This document shows, one piece after another, positions 1 through 8,489 of a stretch of 64,000 nt of DNA (its first letter is position 1; each line of letters starts with the position of its first letter). Position numbers and translations under genes: made by a program. The DNA is from Sulfomarinibacter sp963741385 (GTDB lineage: Bacteria; Acidobacteriota; Thermoanaerobaculia; Thermoanaerobaculales; Sulfomarinibacteraceae), in the NCBI GenBank assembly GCA_963741385.1, contig CAVUHO010000010.1, forward strand, positions 1,240,001 through 1,304,000, given 5' to 3'. The notes beneath the pieces are model-generated. The model did not search any database. It worked only from the letters and a program-made list of their open reading frames with translations, and was not told the origin of the DNA.

Positions 1-1043
1 CCGGGTGCGTTGACCGCAACGATGTCGCCCTCGTTGAGCCCCGAGAGGACTTCGATGAGGCCGTCTCCCTGGTCGGCGCCGGTGGTGACGGCGCGGGTGC
101 GGGCGGTGCCGTCATCGGCGCGAACCACGACCAGTTCGAGACCGCCGCGCCGGTGCACGGCGCTGGCCGGAACGACCAGGCGATCGGTCACGTCACCCGT
201 GATCACCGCGCGCCCGCTCAAACCCGACGCGATCGTGGCCTTGCCGAGCCCGACCTTGACGGTGAAGGTGTGGGTGGCGGGATCCGCAGTCGGCACGACC
301 TCGACGACCGTGCCGCCGATGATGCCAAGGTCCGGACGGGAATCGATCTCCACATTGACGGCATCGCCCGTCGCGACTCGTGAGACGTCGCCTTCCCGCA
401 CCACCAGCCAGAGCTGTTGTCCGCCGATCGCCTCGACCTGGATAAGCGGGCGGCCGGGCGCCGCCAGATCACCGACCTCGACCATGGTGGCGACGACGCG
501 TGCGGCGAACGGCGCCCTCACCTTGGAGTCGTCGGAGATCGAGGCGGCGGTCTGGACCGCACCCTCCGCCTGCTCGACGGCGCCGCGTGCCTGTTCGTAC
601 TGCATGCGCGCCATGTCGAGCTCGAGATCCGAAGCGGCGTGCTCGGCATGCAGCGCTTCGAAACGGTGAAAATTCCGTTCGGCCAGCGCGAGTGCGGCCG
701 AGGCCTGGGCGCGAGCCCCTTCGGCCTGTGAGAGTTGTCCCTCCGAGGCCTGCGGTTGGATCTCCAACAGGGTTTGGTCCTTACCCACGACATCCCCGGG
801 GCGAACGTGGAGAGCCACGACGGGTCCCATGGCCCGGCTTGAGATCTCCGCCTGTCGCGTGGGTTGGACAATGCCGCGAACCTCGATCGGACGCTGGGCG
901 CTCACGCGTTCGACTTCGGTCACCTGCACCTGCAACGGCACGAGGGCCGTGCCGGCCTGTTCGGGTTGGTCGTGGCCGCACGCGACCGTCACAGTCAGAG
1001 CTACCATCGGGATCAGAGTCAAAAAACGAGCTGGCGTGTTCAT
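1..1043 (-). CDS. RND-type efflux periplasmic adaptor subunit (HlyD/MFP family), 3' end beyond the window
   Basis: The frame opens at an ATG at 1043 preceded by GGAGGGG and runs off the left edge (347 codons visible). The first 22 residues are a lipoprotein-like signal (hydrophobic stretch ending VTVAC before GHDQ), suggesting an outer-periplasmic lipid anchor. Next comes a biotinyl-lipoyl-like half domain (VEVRGIVQPTRQAEI), a long Ala/Glu-rich alpha-hairpin (about residues 95-165), the second lipoyl half (KVRAPFAARVV) and beta-barrel segments (LWLVVREGDVSRV, VVPASAVHRR). This order is that of adaptors joining an inner-membrane RND or ABC pump to a TolC channel. Its start overlaps the stop of the upstream channel gene by one base (TGATG), so the two are translationally coupled. 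The pump gene should lie just left of the window. Substrate cannot be told. Confidence 0.9.
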   Translation of the reverse strand, partial: MNTPARFLTLIPMVALTVTVACGHDQPEQAGTALVPLQVQVTEVERVSAQRPIEVRGIVQPTRQAEISSRAMGPVVALHVRPGDVVGKDQTLLEIQPQASEGQLSQAEGARAQASAALALAERNFHRFEALHAEHAASDLELDMARMQYEQARGAVEQAEGAVQTAASISDDSKVRAPFAARVVATMVEVGDLAAPGRPLIQVEAIGGQQLWLVVREGDVSRVATGDAVNVEIDSRPDLGIIGGTVVEVVPTADPATHTFTVKVGLGKATIASGLSGRAVITGDVTDRLVVPASAVHRRGGLELVVVRADDGTARTRAVTTGADQGDGLIEVLSGLNEGDIVAVNAP

Positions 1044-2383
1044 CAGTTCCCCTCCATGTTCTCGATGACGGGCGCCCCGGACACATACTTCAACCGGTGG
1101 GCGCCGAGGGCGGTGTCGTAGCGTGCGACGAGCTCACGGGTCTCCGCCTCGCGGAGCGCGGTCTCGGCGTCGAGCAGGTCGATCATCTTGTCGAGACCTT
1201 GCTTGAATCGATTCTCCCGGACGCGCAAACCCTCCGCAGCCGCCTCCAGGGCCGATACTGCCGCCGCGTGGCGAATCCTGGCGGTTGTCAGGTCCAGCCA
1301 TGCCTGCTGGACCTCGAGCCGGACGCCCTCCTCGAAGCGATGGATGTCGGCTTCGAAGGAGGCCGTTTCGTGACGCGCGGCCGTGCGTGCCGCGGTGCCG
1401 GCGCCGCCGCCCCAGAGATCGATCTTGGCGACTGCCATGACCGACCCGGAGTTGCCGTTCGAGCCGAAGATCGCGTCGTCGTAGAGATCGTAGTGGCCGA
1501 CCACCGCGACCTTGGGGAAGTAGCCCGGCCGTGCGGCTTTCTCCTCGAGGCGTCCAGCTTCGAGGTTGAGGCGAGCCGCCACGAGGTCGTCACGTTCCTC
1601 GAGCGCGGCGGTGATCCAGTTCTCGATGTCGCCGCCGATTTCCGGTTGCAGCGGCAGCGGGGCCAGAGTCCGCAGGGTTGTCTGGTTGGCGCCCATCTGA
1701 AAGTTGAGCGCCGCCTGCGCGAGCCTGGCGCCGGCCTCGGCCTGGGCCACGTACTCGTCCAACTCGGCAAGATAGACCCTCGCCCGCAGGACATCCGCGT
1801 CGAGAATGATGCCCTGGGCGGCGTATTGTTCCGCGATTCTGACGTGCTCGGCGGTGGTGGACCGGGCCTTGCCGAGCAGGGCCATGTTCTCGCGCGCCTT
1901 GGCGAGGTTGTAGTACGACGTGATTGTCTCGAACGCGACCTTTTGCCGGACCTGGGCGTGGGTGTGTTCCTCGGCGGTGGCCATGGATTCGGCCTGGCCG
2001 ATCCGCGCCGACAGGACGCCGCCTGTGTAGATGGGCAGTTCGAGGTCGACGCGGGTGATCCAGGTGGAGAGGGGTTCGGGGCTGTTCGGGTCCGAAAGGA
2101 AGAAGTCCTCCATGTCGAACCGGCCCTGATTGAGGGTCAGCGCGAAGACCTCAGCGGGGTTATTGGTGTAGACGAAGCTCTCGCTGAGGCCGATCTTCGG
2201 CATCCGGTGCTTTTTGCTGCCCTCGAACCGGGATGCAGCGGCTTCGGCGCGTTCCCGCGCGGCCGTGACCTCCGGGTTTCCGACGAGAGCTGCCGCCACC
2301 GCCTCGTCGAGGGTCAGGTCCTGGGCGCCTGCCGTGACGGCCGCAGCCATGGCGACCACGAGTGGAAGAAGGTTGGTTTTCAT
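1043..2383 (-). CDS. TolC-family outer membrane efflux channel
   Basis: A 446-residue protein with a Sec signal peptide (MKTNLLPLVVAMAAAVTAGA, cleavage near AGAQ) followed by the two repeated outer-membrane efflux domains of the TolC/OprM family. The repeat starts are visible as LTLDEAVAAALVGNPEV near residue 23 and a second helical half beginning near residue 215. Long amphipathic Ala/Glu/Arg-rich helices match the periplasmic coiled-coil barrel. The length fits the family (about 420-490 aa). The start has a GGAGG site about 8 bases upstream. It is first in an operon with the adaptor at 1-1043 and lies behind a strong sigma-70-like promoter. It provides the outer-membrane exit duct of a tripartite pump. 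Confidence 0.9.
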   Translation of the reverse strand: MKTNLLPLVVAMAAAVTAGAQDLTLDEAVAAALVGNPEVTAARERAEAAASRFEGSKKHRMPKIGLSESFVYTNNPAEVFALTLNQGRFDMEDFFLSDPNSPEPLSTWITRVDLELPIYTGGVLSARIGQAESMATAEEHTHAQVRQKVAFETITSYYNLAKARENMALLGKARSTTAEHVRIAEQYAAQGIILDADVLRARVYLAELDEYVAQAEAGARLAQAALNFQMGANQTTLRTLAPLPLQPEIGGDIENWITAALEERDDLVAARLNLEAGRLEEKAARPGYFPKVAVVGHYDLYDDAIFGSNGNSGSVMAVAKIDLWGGGAGTAARTAARHETASFEADIHRFEEGVRLEVQQAWLDLTTARIRHAAAVSALEAAAEGLRVRENRFKQGLDKMIDLLDAETALREAETRELVARYDTALGAHRLKYVSGAPVIENMEGN

Positions 2384-2653
2384 TCGCCGCCTCCATCAAC
2401 AATCACTTCATAACTATTTAGGAATATACAGAAATTAAGACGTATGTCAAGCCACCAATCGCCCCGCCCGAGGCATCCTTCAAAAGCGGTGTACATGGCA
2501 GGATCGGCGCTATGAAGCGATCGTTTCTGGGCGAGGAGCCAAGCCTTTTGCATCTACTGTTGTCGATATCAGGTTCTATTTTCAATACTTATCTCAGAAC
2601 CAGTTCAAGGTTCGGAGATCTTAACCCATCGCGGTTGGATTGAGAAGAACGGG
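2384..2653. other. intergenic region between sensor kinase and efflux operon
   Basis: 270 bases without a coding frame. It holds the efflux promoter (2423-2450) and AT-rich DNA at 2570-2630. No clear terminator for the kinase gene was recognised. Confidence 0.5.
2423..2450 (-). promoter_or_regulatory. sigma-70-type promoter of the efflux operon
   Basis: On the minus strand TTGACA (2445-2450) and TATATT (2423-2428) are separated by 16 bases, about 40 bases before the TolC-like start codon. The flanking DNA is clearly AT-rich compared with its GC-rich surroundings. No convincing operator palindrome was seen. Confidence 0.6.
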
Positions 2654-5170
2654 TCAGGTCGGTACCCGCAACTCCGGATTCGTGGCTTCGTGGTCGGTGG
2701 TGAACTCACCGAGAACGAGCTTGGCGGTCACCCCGCGGTCGGGGCCCTCGCTCTCGAGCTCGAGCGTTCCGCCAACCAGCTCGGCGAGCCGGCGGGAGAT
2801 GGTCAGACCGAGACCGGTCCCTCCTTGTTGTCGGGTCGTCGATCCGTCGACCTGGTAGAAGGAGGAAAAGATCTTCTGGAGTTCGTCTTTGGGAATCCCC
2901 ACGCCGGTGTCCTGCACCGTGAACAGCACCCCGTGATCCGATCTCTGGCAGTCCAGCGTGATCGAGCCCCCGCGGTTGGTGAACTTGATGGCGTTCGACA
3001 GCAGATTGGTGAGAATCTGTGATGTGCGGTCGGGGTCGGTCCAGATGACCAGCTTGGAGTCCGCACCCAGGATGTGAAAGTTGAGGCCCTTGCTTTTCAT
3101 CTGGTGTTTGAAGAGGGTCCGGGTCTCTTCGAGGACGGTGCGCGCCGGGACCGGCGCGAAGTGGATTTCCAGACGTCCGGCCTCGATTTTCGCGAGGTCG
3201 AGAACATCGTTGATGATGTTGAGGAGATTTTCCGCCGCTTCGTGTGCGATCTTGAGGAATTCCTTCTGTTTGACAGGGTCCGTGACCGACCCATCCATGA
3301 TCAGGCGAAGAAAACCGAGGATCGCGGTCAGCGGCGTCCGCAGCTCGTGAGAGGTGTTGGCGAGGAACTCGGACTTCAGCCGCGAGGCTTCAAAGGCCAC
3401 CGAACGCTGTTCGTCGAGTTCCCGCACCAGGTGGGAAAGAGAAATGGCGCCGCCGAGAAGGTAACCGATCTGGGTCAGGAGATCCACGTCGTCCACGGCC
3501 AGATCCAGGGGAATGGCCGAGGTGGCAAGGAGGACCCCGGGCGAGCGGCCGCCGGCAACCAACGGCAGGTAGCTGAGGTGGGTGATGTCGTGCTTCGCGA
3601 TCAACCACTCGGCGATCTCGTCGGCCATGACAGTCCCGACCAGGGTGGTCTGGGGGATGCCCTCGCTGAACGTCGTCCAGCAGGGGTGGTCCCCCGGTTT
3701 GATGGTGTGGAACCGATCGCGCTCGAAGGCTTCGACACCGGGTCCTGCCCCGGCGACCAGCCGAAGAGCGTTTCCGGTCGACACGGGGCCGTACAAAAGA
3801 ACCGATCGCAGCGGCAGCAGTTCACGGCTCATGTCGAGGAAGCGGTCGAGGATGAACTGCTCCTCGACCTCGCCGGCCAGGGTCTGGGCGAGATTTGAAA
3901 GGAAGGCCAACCGCGTTTGACGCGCCTCGGCGGCGCGGCGGGCGATGTACAGATCAGTGATGTCGGTGGCCATGACCTGGATCAAGGTCTCGTTCACCAC
4001 CGGGTCCACGACCGGATGCATCAAGGTGCTGAGCCAGTGGATCCGACCCTCGTCGTCTTCCACCTTGATGACCTCATTCCACGCCTGGTGTTTCCCTTCG
4101 AGGACGGCGGGAATGGCGGCGTAGACCTGAGGCCTGTGGTTGTCGTGAATGCGCTCCATCCACAGCTTGCCGTGGTTTCCGACTCCGGTGCCGTGCGGCA
4201 CTGAAAACAGGGAGCTCGCGGCCAGATTCGCGTAGCGGATGTTGCGGTCGCGGTCCACCGAGATCACCAGGACCGGCAGTGAGTCGAGGAGGATCTCCAT
4301 CCGGCTGCGCAGCCGCTTGAGGCGGTCCGACAGCCCGGTCTGCATCTCGAGCAGGGTGACGTTTTCGAGGACCGCGCCGATGGTCGGTGTGGCCAGGCTG
4401 AGCCCGAGCAGCACGTGGCCCCACATGAACGGGCCGTCGTAGAGCTCGCGCGACCACGAGAGATCCATGTGGGCGATGGAGGTCAGAAGAAACGCCGCGC
4501 CCAACCACACCTCGCGCGGCTGCCGCTGATCCCCGCCGCCGAACATCGGTACGACTGCGGCGAGGAGGAAGACCGTGGCGAGCCCGGCCTCCAGGGGGCC
4601 GATGCCGAGCACCACGTTGTGGGAACGAAGGTAGTGAAAGACAGCCCACACGATCAACGCCAGGCTGACAGCCCCGGTGGTTCGAAGAGCGCGCCGGGCG
4701 GAACCCAGGGTGCGCCCTCCGCGGAAGGTGTAAATGAGGATCGCTGCGGCAAGGGTCTGCGTGATGACCCACGAAAGGACGATCAGGGCATCGCGCAGTG
4801 GTTCGGACTCGATCGATGGCTCGAGGACGAGAAGGAGGACGAAGTGGCACGCGATCGGCAGAAAGACGTTCTGGACCTGGCGGTCGAACGGGTCGCCGAG
4901 AAGCCGCCAGCGGATGTGGAAGAACCACGCCGCGAGAGACGCCAGAAAAGCGTTGAACCCGGAAAGCAGGATGTACTCGGTTCGGCTGCCCTGCCACTCG
5001 ATGAGCGACTGCAGCAGAACGACAGCAGACGCCGCCGCGACGGCGCCGATCACGGCCACGAGTCGAGCTCGCGGGCTCGCGATCTCCGTCGCCACGAAAA
5101 CCCGGCCCCCGCTCACGCGGAACCGCCTACGCCCGGTTGTGGGGTCGACACACTCCGAGTATAGCGTCAC
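2654..5170 (-). CDS. membrane-bound PAS-GAF sensor histidine kinase
   Basis: An 838-residue sensor kinase. The N-terminal third (about residues 35-275) has six to eight hydrophobic segments forming a membrane sensor region. A PAS domain follows (about 290-410; LLDSLPVLVISVDRDRNI), then a GAF-like domain (about 430-580), then the kinase core: H-box SHELRTPL near residue 605, N-box NLLSNAIKFTN, G1 box DTGVGIP and G2 box GGTGLGL. It should autophosphorylate on the H-box His and pass phosphate to a separate response regulator, because there is no receiver domain and no regulator gene beside it. The listed start is GTG with a poor ribosome site, so the true start may be a little downstream. It faces the divergent DUF481 gene. 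The signal is unknown; control of the efflux operon downstream is possible but unproven. Confidence 0.88.
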   Translation of the reverse strand: MTLYSECVDPTTGRRRFRVSGGRVFVATEIASPRARLVAVIGAVAAASAVVLLQSLIEWQGSRTEYILLSGFNAFLASLAAWFFHIRWRLLGDPFDRQVQNVFLPIACHFVLLLVLEPSIESEPLRDALIVLSWVITQTLAAAILIYTFRGGRTLGSARRALRTTGAVSLALIVWAVFHYLRSHNVVLGIGPLEAGLATVFLLAAVVPMFGGGDQRQPREVWLGAAFLLTSIAHMDLSWSRELYDGPFMWGHVLLGLSLATPTIGAVLENVTLLEMQTGLSDRLKRLRSRMEILLDSLPVLVISVDRDRNIRYANLAASSLFSVPHGTGVGNHGKLWMERIHDNHRPQVYAAIPAVLEGKHQAWNEVIKVEDDEGRIHWLSTLMHPVVDPVVNETLIQVMATDITDLYIARRAAEARQTRLAFLSNLAQTLAGEVEEQFILDRFLDMSRELLPLRSVLLYGPVSTGNALRLVAGAGPGVEAFERDRFHTIKPGDHPCWTTFSEGIPQTTLVGTVMADEIAEWLIAKHDITHLSYLPLVAGGRSPGVLLATSAIPLDLAVDDVDLLTQIGYLLGGAISLSHLVRELDEQRSVAFEASRLKSEFLANTSHELRTPLTAILGFLRLIMDGSVTDPVKQKEFLKIAHEAAENLLNIINDVLDLAKIEAGRLEIHFAPVPARTVLEETRTLFKHQMKSKGLNFHILGADSKLVIWTDPDRTSQILTNLLSNAIKFTNRGGSITLDCQRSDHGVLFTVQDTGVGIPKDELQKIFSSFYQVDGSTTRQQGGTGLGLTISRRLAELVGGTLELESEGPDRGVTAKLVLGEFTTDHEATNPELRVPT

Positions 5171-5191
5171 GGGAGAGATGCGCGCGCGAGC

Positions 5192-5219
5192 TTGTATATC
5201 TTGCGGTCTCTGTTAGATT
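5192..5219 (+). promoter_or_regulatory. possible promoter of the DUF481 gene
   Basis: TTGTAT (5192-5197) and TAGATT (5214-5219) with a 16-base spacer lie about 95 bases upstream of the start at 5315. It is a modest match in the only intergenic gap available. Confidence 0.35.
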
Positions 5220-5314
5220 GTGCGCGATCCCAGACATTGAATGGGCCGGAATATCCAATCTCCCGGAATATCAGGCACTGCGAAACGTTGAGGGACAGAG
5301 GAGGAACGACGACC

Positions 5315-6058
5315 ATGAAGAAATCAATCGCAATCATCATGATCATCCTGGGCATCGGTGCGATGCCGCTCTTGGCCGAGGAAACCACCGAGGAAGAGGA
5401 AAAGACGCCGGCGTGGGTCGGTTCGCTGGGTCTGTCGTGGGTCGCGACCTCCGGCAACTCCGACACGAGTTCGGTGGGGCTCAATTTTGCCCTCGAGCGT
5501 AAGCCCGAACCGTGGGGGCTCCTTTTTGTGGCCCGGGGCAACAAGGCTCAGGATTCCGGTACGACTACTGCCGAAAATTACCTCTTCTCGGGTCGTGCAG
5601 TACGCAAACTGAGCGAACGCTGGGAGGCTTTTGGCGGGCTGGCATGGGCAAAGGACCCATTCACCGGGTACGACTCGCAGACGGTGGCCTCGTTGGGCGC
5701 GACCTACATCGCCATCGACGGTGAGCGAAACAAGTTGGCGTTCGACGGCGGTCTTGCCTACACCTGGGAAGATCAGGTCAACCCCGACGCGACTATCGAC
5801 TACCTGGGTGGCCTCTTCGGTCTCACCTGGGAGTTGAAGCTGGGCGAGAAATCGAAGCTCGTCGAGCGGCTGGTGTTTCTGCCGAATTTCGACAACTCCA
5901 CCGACTGGCGCCTGACCTCGTTCACCGCCATCGAGGCGGACGTGAACTCATGGATGGCGCTTCGTTTCGGGTATGACATCCGTCACCGCAACCAGCCGAT
6001 CGGCGACTCCGACAAGACCGACACCACGTCCACGGCGTCCGTCGTGTTCAAGTTCTAG
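5315..6058 (+). CDS. DUF481 (YdiY-like) outer-membrane beta-barrel protein
   Basis: A 247-residue protein with a signal peptide (MKKSIAIIMIILGIGAMPLLA, cleavage near LLAEE). The body is made of alternating strands with the motif W.GSLGLSWVATSGNSDT near the mature N-terminus, typical of the YdiY/DUF481 family ('salt-induced' outer membrane proteins), and it ends in the barrel-type C-terminus VVFKF with terminal Phe. The ATG at 5315 was chosen over an upstream in-frame start at 5192 because it has a GAGGAGG site and opens directly with the signal peptide. The next gene (mscS-like) starts 20 bases after the stop, suggesting co-transcription. Function within the family is poorly defined. Confidence 0.85.
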   Translation: MKKSIAIIMIILGIGAMPLLAEETTEEEEKTPAWVGSLGLSWVATSGNSDTSSVGLNFALERKPEPWGLLFVARGNKAQDSGTTTAENYLFSGRAVRKLSERWEAFGGLAWAKDPFTGYDSQTVASLGATYIAIDGERNKLAFDGGLAYTWEDQVNPDATIDYLGGLFGLTWELKLGEKSKLVERLVFLPNFDNSTDWRLTSFTAIEADVNSWMALRFGYDIRHRNQPIGDSDKTDTTSTASVVFKF

Positions 6059-6078
6059 AAGAAACCGGGAGATTATTC

Positions 6079-6900
6079 GTGGAACAGACGCAACAACTGA
6101 TCGACGCGGCCTGGAACATGGTGGTCAACCACTACCTCGACGTGGTTTCAGCCATCGTCATCCTGGCGGTCGGCCGGGTCTTTGCAGGTTGGGCCCGCAA
6201 GCTGACCCGCAAGGCCCTCGAACGCGGCAACGTCGATGCCACACTGGTGCCGTTTCTCGCGAAGCTCGTCTACTACGCGGTGCTCGCTGTCGTGGTGATC
6301 GCCGTCCTCAACCGGATCGGGATCGCAACGACCTCGGTCGTGGCGATCTTCGGTGCCGCCGGTCTCGCCGTCGGTCTCGCCATGCAGGGCACCCTCGCCA
6401 ACTTCGCTTCGGGTGTGATGCTGCTGCTCTTCCGGCCGTTCAAGCTGGGCGACTACGTCGATGCGGGCGGCATCGCCGGCACCGTCATGGAGATCGGTAT
6501 CTTCAGCACCACCCTGAAAAGCCCCGACAACATCAAGATCACGGTGCCGAACTCGCAGGTCTATGGTTCGACCATCTCGAACTACAACGGGTACGAAACC
6601 CGGCGCATCGACATGATGATGGGCATCTCGTACGACGACAACATCCAGACCGCCATCGACACCATCCGCTCGATCGTCTCCGCTGACGACCGTGTGCTGG
6701 CGGACCCGGAGCCGCAGATCGCGGTGTCCAACCTCGGCGACTCCTCGGTCGATATCGTGGTGCGTCCGTGGGTCAACGCCGCGGACTACTGGGCCGTCCG
6801 TTTCGACCTCACGCGCAAGCTCAAAGAGGGCCTCGAAGGCGCCGGCTGCTCGATCCCGTACCCGCAGCGCGACGTCCACATGTACCAGCCCGCGAGCTGA
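6079..6900 (+). CDS. mscS: small-conductance mechanosensitive channel, MscS family
   Basis: 273 residues, close to E. coli MscS (286). Three membrane segments are visible: about residues 20-38, 58-80 and the pore helix around 88-115 with the Gly/Ala-rich packing (GAAGLAVGLAMQGTLANFASG). The beta-domain signature follows (RPFKLGDYVDAGGIAGTVMEIGIFSTTL), then the mixed alpha/beta C-terminal domain. It opens on membrane tension to release osmolytes. The start is GTG with GGGAG upstream, 20 bases after the DUF481 stop. A strong hairpin terminator follows. Confidence 0.93.
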   Translation: MEQTQQLIDAAWNMVVNHYLDVVSAIVILAVGRVFAGWARKLTRKALERGNVDATLVPFLAKLVYYAVLAVVVIAVLNRIGIATTSVVAIFGAAGLAVGLAMQGTLANFASGVMLLLFRPFKLGDYVDAGGIAGTVMEIGIFSTTLKSPDNIKITVPNSQVYGSTISNYNGYETRRIDMMMGISYDDNIQTAIDTIRSIVSADDRVLADPEPQIAVSNLGDSSVDIVVRPWVNAADYWAVRFDLTRKLKEGLEGAGCSIPYPQRDVHMYQPAS

Positions 6901-6921
6901 ACCAAATCTCGAGCCGACTTC

Positions 6922-6945
6922 AACCGGGGCCGAAAGGCCCCGGTT
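6922..6945 (+). terminator. hairpin terminator after mscS
   Basis: A perfect 10-bp stem (AACCGGGGCC / GGCCCCGGTT) with a GAAA tetraloop, 21 bases after the mscS stop. The T-run is short, so efficiency is uncertain. Confidence 0.7.
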
Positions 6946-6955
6946 TCGTCTGCAA

Positions 6956-7034
6956 GGGAGAAAGGGAGAAAGGGGGAAGGGGCCCACCAGAACTGTGAAA
7001 GGCCTCCCTTTCACCCCTGCTCCCTTTCTCCCCT
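6956..7034. repeat. polypurine/polypyrimidine inverted repeat
   Basis: A purine tract (GGGAGAAAGGGAG type, from 6956) and its pyrimidine complement (ending near 7034) form imperfect arms about 50 bases apart, between the converging mscS and peroxiredoxin genes. Similar pyrimidine tracts occur at 14880-14935 and 63200-63230. Confidence 0.5.
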
Positions 7035-7049
7035 TCGACTTGCGATCGA

Positions 7050-7595
7050 CTACTTCCCGGTAGCCAACAGAGCGCGATAGTCGTTCAACACTTCTGCGGC
7101 GTGGGTTTTGGGATCGACGTCGGGATAGGCGATCAGGACAGTGCCGTCTCCGCCGACCAGGTACGAAACGCGTTTGGCCATCGGCAGGAGGGCCCGTGAC
7201 GCGCCGACCGATTTCGCCAGTGTGTGGTCTCTGTCCGAGAGGAGCAGGAACGGCAGCCCGTTTTTGTCGGCGAACTTCCGGTTCGCCTCCGGGGTGTCGT
7301 ACGAAACCCCGAAGACCTCGATGCCCAGCGCCTGGAGTTCTTCCCAGCTGTCACGCAGCTGGTTGGCCTCCAGCGTTCAACCGGGGGTGTCGGCCTTGGG
7401 ATAGAAGAACAGCAGGTAGGGGTGGCCCATGAGATCTTTGCTCGTGACGGTGGACCCGTCGTGGGCGGGGAGTTCGAAATCGACGAATACTTCGCCTACG
7501 GCAATCATGTCGGAACCTCCCTCCGCCGACCCGGCGGAGGCGCCGAAGATCAGCGTTGCGGCTGCCAGGAACGCGATGAAACAGTGGGTCTTCAT
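7050..7595 (-). CDS. selenocysteine-containing peroxiredoxin (BCP/PrxQ-like); in-frame UGA at 7377-7379
   Basis: Two minus-strand frames separated by one TGA form a complete BCP-type thioredoxin-fold peroxidase. Upstream: DFELPAHDGS, PYLLFFYPKADTPG. The next codon is TGA (7379-7377). After it, TLEANQLRDSWEELQALGIEVFGVS and a normal C-terminal half ending at TAG 7050-7052. In Cys homologues this position is the peroxidatic Cys of TPGCTxE, so UGA most likely encodes selenocysteine. The resolving Cys five residues later is Asn here, so it would act as a 1-Cys-type enzyme. From ATG 7595 the product is 181 aa with a signal-like N-terminus (MKTHCFIAFLAAATLIFGASA). An alternative ATG at 7508 has an excellent GGAGGGAGG site and gives a 152-aa cytosolic form of normal BCP length. 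It reduces peroxides; selD and yedF lie 9 kb away. Confidence 0.85.
7344..7362 (-). promoter_or_regulatory. candidate bacterial SECIS hairpin
   Basis: On the mRNA the hairpin CCAGCUG-CGUGA-CAGCUGG (7-bp perfect stem, 5-nt loop) starts 14 nt after the UGA and its loop starts 21 nt after it. A G among the first two loop bases and a UGA-to-loop distance of about 16-37 nt fit the published bSECIS consensus. A weaker outer pairing CUGGAG/CUCCAG encloses it. It lies within coding sequence, as bacterial SECIS elements do. Confidence 0.7.
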
Positions 7596-7746
7596 GATGG
7601 CTAGGGTAACAGCGAAAACCGGCCGATTCATTTCAACCTTCATCTTGACCGGTGGTGACGGGCCGCGCTAGCCTTCTGATGCCGATCACAGCAATGAGAT
7701 GGTGAGCTGCGCGAGTTCGGGTCGCAGCGAGAGCGGAGGGAACATC

Positions 7747-8019
7747 ATGGCAGGCAAGGCGGAAGTCGTGGACCGGGTCGCTGAACTCACGGGCTACCCG
7801 AAAACCCAGGTGGCGATGACCTACGACCTGCTCTTCGAACTCATGGGCGAGGGACTGGCCGGCGGCGACAAGATCACCGTGCCCAACTTCGGGACCTTTC
7901 AAATTTCCGAAAGGCCGGCACGGACGGGCCGCAACCCGGCGACCGGAGAGAAGATCGAGATCTCGGCTTCGAAGAGTGTTCGATTCAAGGCCTCGAAGAA
8001 CCTCAAAGAACTGCTCTGA
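7747..8019 (+). CDS. HU/IHF-family DNA-binding protein
   Basis: 90 residues, the usual HU length. The N-terminal helical dimer region (MAGKAEVVDRVAELTGYPKT) is followed by the beta-arm signature VPNFGTFQISERPARTGRNPATGEKIEI, with the arm-tip Arg-Asn-Pro that intercalates DNA, and a C-terminal basic helix. It is a nucleoid-associated DNA-bending protein. The ATG at 7747 follows GGAGGGAACATC and was chosen over an upstream frame start at 7699 lacking a ribosome site. Whether it is HU or IHF cannot be told. Confidence 0.93.
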   Translation: MAGKAEVVDRVAELTGYPKTQVAMTYDLLFELMGEGLAGGDKITVPNFGTFQISERPARTGRNPATGEKIEISASKSVRFKASKNLKELL

Positions 8020-8024
8020 TCAGC

Positions 8025-8453
8025 CTACTGCGGAACCAGGCGGCGCCCGAGATCGATCGAGAGTTGCTGCTCGAGCGGCAGGGCTGCCAGGGTCTCATCG
8101 TCGATCCACGGCCACCTCACCTGAGCCACGTCCTGCTGCGCCGCGATCAACCCGGACTGCATGCTCATGGCGAGCAACTTGAGCGGAAGTCCGTCCTGCG
8201 CCTTGACCGCCACCGCCAAACCGCTGGACCGCTCTCCACCGGGCATGGTTCCGCGCATGATCCACGCCTGCTGCTGGTTGAAGTGGTAAAGCAGCCGGTT
8301 CATGGGGTCGTTCCAGTGCGCCAGGCGGGCCTCGGTCAGCGGATCGAGCCGTCCGGTGGTCGGGATGTTGTTGAAGTTGAGGGAGAAGGACACGTCTCCG
8401 GCGCCGGCCGCTGTGGAACACCCGATCATCAGAATAATGAGAACATGTCGCAT
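8025..8453 (-). CDS. small secreted protein or lipoprotein of unknown function
   Basis: 142 residues from an ATG at 8453 with GGAG about 10 bases upstream. The N-terminus is a short hydrophobic signal ending LMIGCST, a lipobox-like site (Cys12). I do not recognise the remainder: an N-terminal strand FSLNFNNIPTTG, then a helical region rich in Gln and Leu (RLLYHFNQQQAW). A much longer frame runs upstream through the antisense of the peptidase gene and is a shadow. The gene converges on the HU gene with 5 bases between stops. Confidence 0.6.
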   Translation of the reverse strand: MRHVLIILMIGCSTAAGAGDVSFSLNFNNIPTTGRLDPLTEARLAHWNDPMNRLLYHFNQQQAWIMRGTMPGGERSSGLAVAVKAQDGLPLKLLAMSMQSGLIAAQQDVAQVRWPWIDDETLAALPLEQQLSIDLGRRLVPQ

Positions 8454-8489
8454 GCTTTTCTCCGTCAACCAATGTAGCGCCTCGACGCG

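Noticed and set aside
500..2413. 637-codon plus-strand frame
   Set aside because: It runs antisense to the TolC-like gene and part of the adaptor gene, both of which have clear family motifs, signal sequences and a promoter. GC-rich DNA gives long shadow frames.
7377..7379. Peroxiredoxin TGA as an ordinary nonsense mutation or sequencing error
   Set aside because: The TGA falls precisely on the catalytic Cys codon, the downstream frame is fully conserved, a SECIS-like hairpin is at the right distance, and selenium genes are close by. Not formally excluded.
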